DNA of 64,000 nucleotides from Chryseobacterium aquaeductus (lineage in GTDB: Bacteria > Bacteroidota > Bacteroidia > Flavobacteriales > Weeksellaceae), in the NCBI RefSeq assembly GCF_905175375.1, contig NZ_CAJIMS010000001.1, positions 372,001 through 436,000 of the forward strand, in the 5' to 3' direction. Position numbers and translations under genes: made by a program. Positions 60,244 to 64,000 of this stretch are shown here, in pieces. Under the pieces are notes generated by a model that saw only the letters and a list, made by a program, of their open reading frames with translations, was not told the DNA's origin and searched no databases. How positions within the stretch are numbered: position 1 is the first letter of the stretch; each line of letters opens with the position of its first letter.

Positions 60244-60933
60244 TTATTGCCCTTGTTGAGCCTCATTGATCATTTTTTCATTTGCAGTAATTGCAAATTC
60301 TACTCTTCTGTTTTTTGCTCTTCCTGCATCAGTATCGTTAGACGCCACCGGCATCGCCTCACCTTCGCCTAAAGCGAAAAGTCTGTTTGAAGACAACCCT
60401 TTAGACATTAGATATGATCTTACAGAGTTGGCTCTCCTTTCAGATAATTTTTGGTTGTAATCATCTGCACCTACACTGTCTGTATGACCATAGATATTGA
60501 TATTCGTATCTGGATTATCAACCAATACCTGAGTTAATTTATCTAAATTTGCTTTTGCTACTGAAGTAAGATCCGATGAGTTGAATGCAAAAGTAACAAT
60601 ACTCTCATTCATCGTGATTTTGATACCATCACCTACTCTTTCTACTTCTGCACCTGGTAAAGTTTCTTTAATATCTTTAGCCTGTTTATCCATCTTGTTA
60701 CCGATCACGTTACCAGCAACACCACCGATGATACCCCCAAGTACAGCTCCTAATGCAGCATTCTTACCTTTACCAACATTATTTCCCAATACTCCACCAA
60801 TTACGGCACCTGAAGCAACACCTACTGCGGTACCTCTCTGCTGATGATTAGAATTTTGAACAGCCTCACAACTTGTAAGCAATAATGCTGATGATAAGAA
60901 AAATCCTGCTATATATGTTTTATTAAATTTCAT
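60244..60933 (-). CDS. OmpA-family lipoprotein with glycine zipper
   Basis: The 229-residue product has lipobox LTSC. A glycine-zipper region follows (about residues 35-80: GTAVGVASGAVIGGVLGNNV, ALGAVLGGIIGGVAGNVIGN), then an OmpA C-terminal peptidoglycan-binding domain (about 105-218: VTFAFNSSDLTSVAKANLDK, NINIYGHTDSVGADDYNQKL, SERRANSVRSYLMSKG, RRVEFAI). It would link the outer membrane to peptidoglycan, as YiaD-type proteins do. It is downstream of the lipocalin-like gene on the same strand. Confidence 0.9.
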   Translation of the reverse strand: MKFNKTYIAGFFLSSALLLTSCEAVQNSNHQQRGTAVGVASGAVIGGVLGNNVGKGKNAALGAVLGGIIGGVAGNVIGNKMDKQAKDIKETLPGAEVERVGDGIKITMNESIVTFAFNSSDLTSVAKANLDKLTQVLVDNPDTNINIYGHTDSVGADDYNQKLSERRANSVRSYLMSKGLSSNRLFALGEGEAMPVASNDTDAGRAKNRRVEFAITANEKMINEAQQGQ

Positions 60934-60956
60934 TATGTTTATTTTAAATATTTAAA

Positions 60957-61448
60957 TTATTTCATTCCTGTTCTTTCAAAGTTGTAAACAACTCTTACTG
61001 TACTACCATCAAACGGAACGTTTTGTTCTAAAGAAAACTGATCTGTAGACATATTGACCACGTCAAGTGTATATCCTACAATATTTTGCTTAGCTTTTGT
61101 ACCTTCCTGAATTTTCTTAAACATGAAAGTATTTCCATCTTTCACTTCAAATTTTATTGGTTGCGTCAAAGCAGGACATTTTCCACCACCGTTCAAAGTA
61201 TAAGCTCCCGTAAAATTGTTTGGAATAAATCTCCAGTGGCTACCTACGAAACATTGCGCATCTGCACCTTCGTCAAACGGTTTGATTTTATATTGCTTAT
61301 CATAATCGATGCTCACGATTTGAAAATCGCCTTTCATTTTTAGAAATTCAGATCTGTTGTTTTGTGCATCTGCTCCTTTTTTAACAGTGGAACAAGACAC
61401 AGCAAAAAGTGATGTGCCCAAAATACCAGCAAGTAATAACTTTTTCAT
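60957..61448 (-). CDS. Lipocalin-like lipoprotein
   Basis: The 163-residue product has a lipobox (AVSC) after a short signal. The mature part is a run of beta strands with lipocalin-like character (FQIVSIDYDKQYKIKPFDEG, QCFVGSHWRFIPNNFTGAYT, FEVKDGNTFMFKKIQEGTKA, STVRVVYNFER) and two further Cys. Small ligand binding in the outer membrane or periplasm is likely. It lies 23 nt upstream of the OmpA-type gene and is probably co-transcribed. Confidence 0.75.
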   Translation of the reverse strand: MKKLLLAGILGTSLFAVSCSTVKKGADAQNNRSEFLKMKGDFQIVSIDYDKQYKIKPFDEGADAQCFVGSHWRFIPNNFTGAYTLNGGGKCPALTQPIKFEVKDGNTFMFKKIQEGTKAKQNIVGYTLDVVNMSTDQFSLEQNVPFDGSTVRVVYNFERTGMK

Positions 61449-61561
61449 ATATGTTTATTTTATTTAACCTAATATATTCTCGCAATGCGATTCTATATTA
61501 TTGTTTATTATTAATCATAAAGTTAATACAAAAAACCGTGCCAAAACACTATGATATGAAA

Positions 61562-61591
61562 AATATAAGCCCGAAAAATCGAGCTTATATT
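61562..61591 (-). terminator. Terminator after the S8 protease gene
   Basis: AATATAAGC (61562-61570) pairs with GCTTATATT (61583-61591) around a 12-nt loop, 27 bp beyond the protease stop on the minus strand. Confidence 0.7.
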
Positions 61592-61617
61592 TATTATTTC
61601 AAATAAGTATTTGATTG

Positions 61618-63294
61618 TTATATTCTTACAGCTTTTTTAGTTTTTGTAGCTTTTTTCACAGAAGAAGCTTTTCCGTTGTAAAAGTTTGTAAAAGCATACT
61701 CGGCAGCTTTTCTGACGTCAATTACTCCACCAGCTTGGGATTTTTCACCAAACTCGTTTTCTGCGCTTGCATTACTTGTTTTCACTAAAGCTTCAATAAT
61801 CTGTGCAGGTTTCAAATTCGGCATATAAGCCAGCAAAACTGCAGCAGCCCCTGCAACTACAGGAGAAGCCATTGAAGTACCTTGCTGATAGCTGTACTCA
61901 TTATTTGGTACGGTTGAATAAATTTCCTCTCCCGGAGCAAATACGTTCACCATTTTTTTATTATAGTTTGAAAAGCTTGCTCTCAATTCATTATTTCTGT
62001 TGGTACTCGCACCTACTACCAAAACATTATCTACAAAAGGAGCAGCATCAGTAATATTTTTAAAATTGGTAGGATATGCCAAATGTTCGGCAACATCTTC
62101 GTTTTCATTCCCGGCAGCTTTCACCAAAAGAACGCCTTTGTCATCAGCATATTTGAATGCATCCCAAACTATATTTTTACCCGGAGAAACCGGTTTACCA
62201 AAGCTCATATTCAAAACTTTGGCACCATTATCTACTGCATATTTTATTGCATTAGCAACATCTTTATCTCTCTCATCACCATTAGGAACCGTTCTTACAA
62301 CCATGATCTTTGCAACTTTTGAAGCTACACCATATTGTACTTCTTTACCTTGAGGCAAACCTGCAATGATACCTGAAACGTGAGTTCCATGTTCTGCATC
62401 TGGACCTTGGTAATGATTATTTCCGTAGTTTTTCTCAGAATAATCTTCGTAATTGTCACCTACAATTTCAGCTCTAGGATCGTATGCTAAATCATATTGC
62501 TTTGCCATCGGACCAAAATGATCAAGAGCGCCTTTCATTTCCTCTTTCAACATTTTTTCAACATCAGCAGGAGATTTTCCTGCTAATTCAGGACTTTGAG
62601 CTAAATTATTAAGAATCTGAAGACCTATAGCCTGTTTTTGTTCAGTTGGTTTTATTGCAGCAAGATTCTCTTTAGTCAACGGTTTTCCGCCAAGCATTTT
62701 TACCATTTCTGGAATTGCTTCGTTAATCATTGAAAACTGTTTGAAATTCTGACTGGCATCTACACTCTTTTTGGTAAAAAGCTCTTTAGACTTCATGTAC
62801 ATTGCAAATTCTTCCGGCATTTTTGCTTGGTTTGCTTTGTTCTTTGTAGAATCATCACCTTCAAAAACGGGTTTATATTTGGCAACAACTCTGGTAACTT
62901 CCATATTATCTACATCGATGTCTCCATTTTTACCGCCGATGAAATTCCAACCGTGAATGTCATCGATATATCCGTTTTTGTCATCATCCTTTCCATTGTT
63001 CGGAACTTCATTGGGATTCGACCATATATTTTTCACTAATCCAGGATGATCGACCTGAACACCACTGTCTAGTACACCTACAACAACAGTTTTAGGTTTA
63101 AGACCTTTGGATTCTAAATATTTGTAAGCGTTTTCGGTATTTACACCATACACTTTTGATGTGGAAAAATCTTTGTGATACCACGTCATCAGATCCTTAT
63201 TTTCTTTTGGATCAACAGCTGTAGCCTTTGCTTCTTGCGCGTACACAGAACTGAAACCTGCTAAAAAAAGAGCAGCTAATACTATTTTCTTCAT
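61618..63294 (-). CDS. S8-family serine peptidase with large insertion
   Basis: The 558-residue product has a signal peptide ending VYAQ and the subtilase triad: Asp76 (VVVGVLDSGVQVDHPG), His305 (DAEHGTHVSGIIAGL) and Ser474 (QGTSMASPVVAGAAAVL). Asp and His are 229 residues apart, far more than in subtilisin, because of an inserted helical region (about residues 130-275, e.g. EFAMYMKSKELFTKKSVDAS). It ends with a basic tail and no T9SS domain. It is secreted to the periplasm or beyond. Confidence 0.9.
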   Translation of the reverse strand: MKKIVLAALFLAGFSSVYAQEAKATAVDPKENKDLMTWYHKDFSTSKVYGVNTENAYKYLESKGLKPKTVVVGVLDSGVQVDHPGLVKNIWSNPNEVPNNGKDDDKNGYIDDIHGWNFIGGKNGDIDVDNMEVTRVVAKYKPVFEGDDSTKNKANQAKMPEEFAMYMKSKELFTKKSVDASQNFKQFSMINEAIPEMVKMLGGKPLTKENLAAIKPTEQKQAIGLQILNNLAQSPELAGKSPADVEKMLKEEMKGALDHFGPMAKQYDLAYDPRAEIVGDNYEDYSEKNYGNNHYQGPDAEHGTHVSGIIAGLPQGKEVQYGVASKVAKIMVVRTVPNGDERDKDVANAIKYAVDNGAKVLNMSFGKPVSPGKNIVWDAFKYADDKGVLLVKAAGNENEDVAEHLAYPTNFKNITDAAPFVDNVLVVGASTNRNNELRASFSNYNKKMVNVFAPGEEIYSTVPNNEYSYQQGTSMASPVVAGAAAVLLAYMPNLKPAQIIEALVKTSNASAENEFGEKSQAGGVIDVRKAAEYAFTNFYNGKASSVKKATKTKKAVRI

Positions 63295-63304
63295 TATACT
63301 AAAA

Positions 63305-63913
63305 TTATTTAATATTTTTAAGATAAGTCACAGATTCTGGTCCTTTGTTACAGATAAGATCAATAATTGACAAATCTTTCAAAAAACCATATTTATCTGT
63401 GAAAATCTGATAATACTCATCCATCTCAAACTGGGATTCAAATTTTGTTGAAAATTGATCACGAAAATTAATCTGAGACGGATTTTTAAAATATTCTTCA
63501 TTCAAAGATTGTGCCTTTTCTGTCTTCAATATTTTTTGAATAATATCGATACTTTTTAAATTAAAATCTAGTAAAAATTTTTCTTTCTTCTCATAAAGCA
63601 CTTCAAATTTATCTTCATAATATTCGAAATAAGGCGAACCTTGATATACATTTTTGATCGATTTCCAATGAATCTTCATCCAATCTTCCCTGTAAGAAAT
63701 TTCAATATCCTTCATTTCTCTTTTCCCCGTATGGTTGATGGGAATTATAAGTGAAAGTTTTCCGTTCGCCCCATAGATATTGGTTCTATTTCGGAATGTC
63801 TGCTTTGGAAAGCTTTCGTACTGTTCGAAAACAACTTCATTATCAGGATCTAAAAAAACTGAAAACCATGAGATTGGTGGCAGATAAAATACGGGTAGTA
63901 ATATATTTTGCAT
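63305..63913 (-). CDS. WbqC-family protein
   Basis: A 202-residue protein whose N-terminus LLPVFYLPPISWFSVFLDPD and QYESFPKQTFRNRTNIYGAN match the WbqC-like family; KLSLIIPINHTGKREMKDIE, WMKIHWKSIKNVYQGSPYFE and GFLKDLSIIDLICNKGPESV complete it. Members are encoded in many O-antigen and envelope loci; their reaction is not established. It is 10 nt upstream of the S8 protease gene and 6 nt downstream of the signal peptidase gene, so it belongs to that transcript. Confidence 0.8.
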   Translation of the reverse strand: MQNILLPVFYLPPISWFSVFLDPDNEVVFEQYESFPKQTFRNRTNIYGANGKLSLIIPINHTGKREMKDIEISYREDWMKIHWKSIKNVYQGSPYFEYYEDKFEVLYEKKEKFLLDFNLKSIDIIQKILKTEKAQSLNEEYFKNPSQINFRDQFSTKFESQFEMDEYYQIFTDKYGFLKDLSIIDLICNKGPESVTYLKNIK

Positions 63914-63919
63914 GCTTAT

Positions 63920-64000
63920 TTAATTTTTAGGATAAAAAACTCTTCCCACAATATCATCTTTATCAGCAAAACCTACGAATCTTGAATCTAGACTTGCATT
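63920..64000 (-). CDS. lepB: Signal peptidase I, C-terminal end (partial)
   Basis: The last 26 codons run from the window edge to TAA at 63920 and read NASLDSRFVGFADKDDIVGR, then VFYPKN. DSRxxGFxxxxxIVGR is the C-terminal box E of type I signal peptidases, inner-membrane enzymes that cut export signals. In Flavobacteriia lepB commonly stands beside a WbqC-family gene, as here. The rest of the gene is outside the window. Confidence 0.8.
   Translation of the reverse strand, partial: NASLDSRFVGFADKDDIVGRVFYPKN

Overview
The window reads as a chromosome segment of a flavobacterium of the family Weeksellaceae, most likely Chryseobacterium or a close relative. Three things point there: low-GC DNA with promoter elements of the Bacteroidetes TAnnTTTG type, a set of type IX secretion/gliding genes in the flavobacterial order (gldJ-murF divergent from porU-porV), and proteins carrying Bacteroidetes lipoboxes and a type IX C-terminal sorting domain. 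No rRNA, CRISPR array or prophage structural gene was seen.

Left part (1-40.4 kb) is mostly core chromosome. It opens with a TetR regulator and the start of a TolC-type efflux gene, then a small MITE-like element (1.29-1.47 kb) and the clamp-loader subunit holB. Envelope genes follow: an outer-membrane protein, lptC, anmK, murF, gldJ, porU, porV, an MsbA-like exporter and lptB. Next come metabolic and housekeeping genes: purK, a TauE/DUF1634 pair, mvaD, an acyl-CoA synthetase with an epimerase, an alpha/beta hydrolase, pdxJ, an MscS-type channel, ung and a Smr-less mutS2-like gene, plus a type IX-exported fibronectin protein. tRNA-Pro and tRNA-Arg close this part.

The middle (about 40.54-54.18 kb) looks like a decayed integrative island at a tRNA-Asp gene. 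Its far end abuts two tandem identical tRNA-Asp genes. Its near end is a decayed copy of the tRNA-Asp 3' end together with the adjoining terminator. Inside, from near to far, are about 16 tightly packed minus-strand genes (40.53-49.26 kb) of mostly unknown function, many with signal peptides or membrane segments. They start with a 51-bp-repeat beta-flower-like gene and end with a YARHG paralogue carrying a stop codon. Then come a dead IS3-like element, an outer-membrane protein gene frameshifted in its signal peptide, an orphan UpxY/NusG-type antiterminator, and the N-terminal remnant of a tyrosine integrase beside the tRNA.

The right part (54.4-64 kb) is core again: trxA, a cysteine desulfurase, a PrcB-like lipoprotein, and a four-gene set (HAD phosphatase, DprE2-like SDR, DprE1-like oxidase, UbiA-family prenyl-phosphate phosphoribosyltransferase) that resembles the decaprenylphosphoryl-arabinose pathway. 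An OmpA lipoprotein, a lipocalin-like lipoprotein, an S8 protease with a large insertion, a WbqC-family gene and the last codons of signal peptidase I finish the window.

A pattern across the core genes is that six of them (holB, lptB, tauE-like, the MscS channel, the GNAT gene, the mutS2-like gene) have a TAnnTTTG box ending only 4-5 nt before the start codon, which predicts leaderless mRNAs. All functional assignments come from reading motifs and recalled family features; no search was run.
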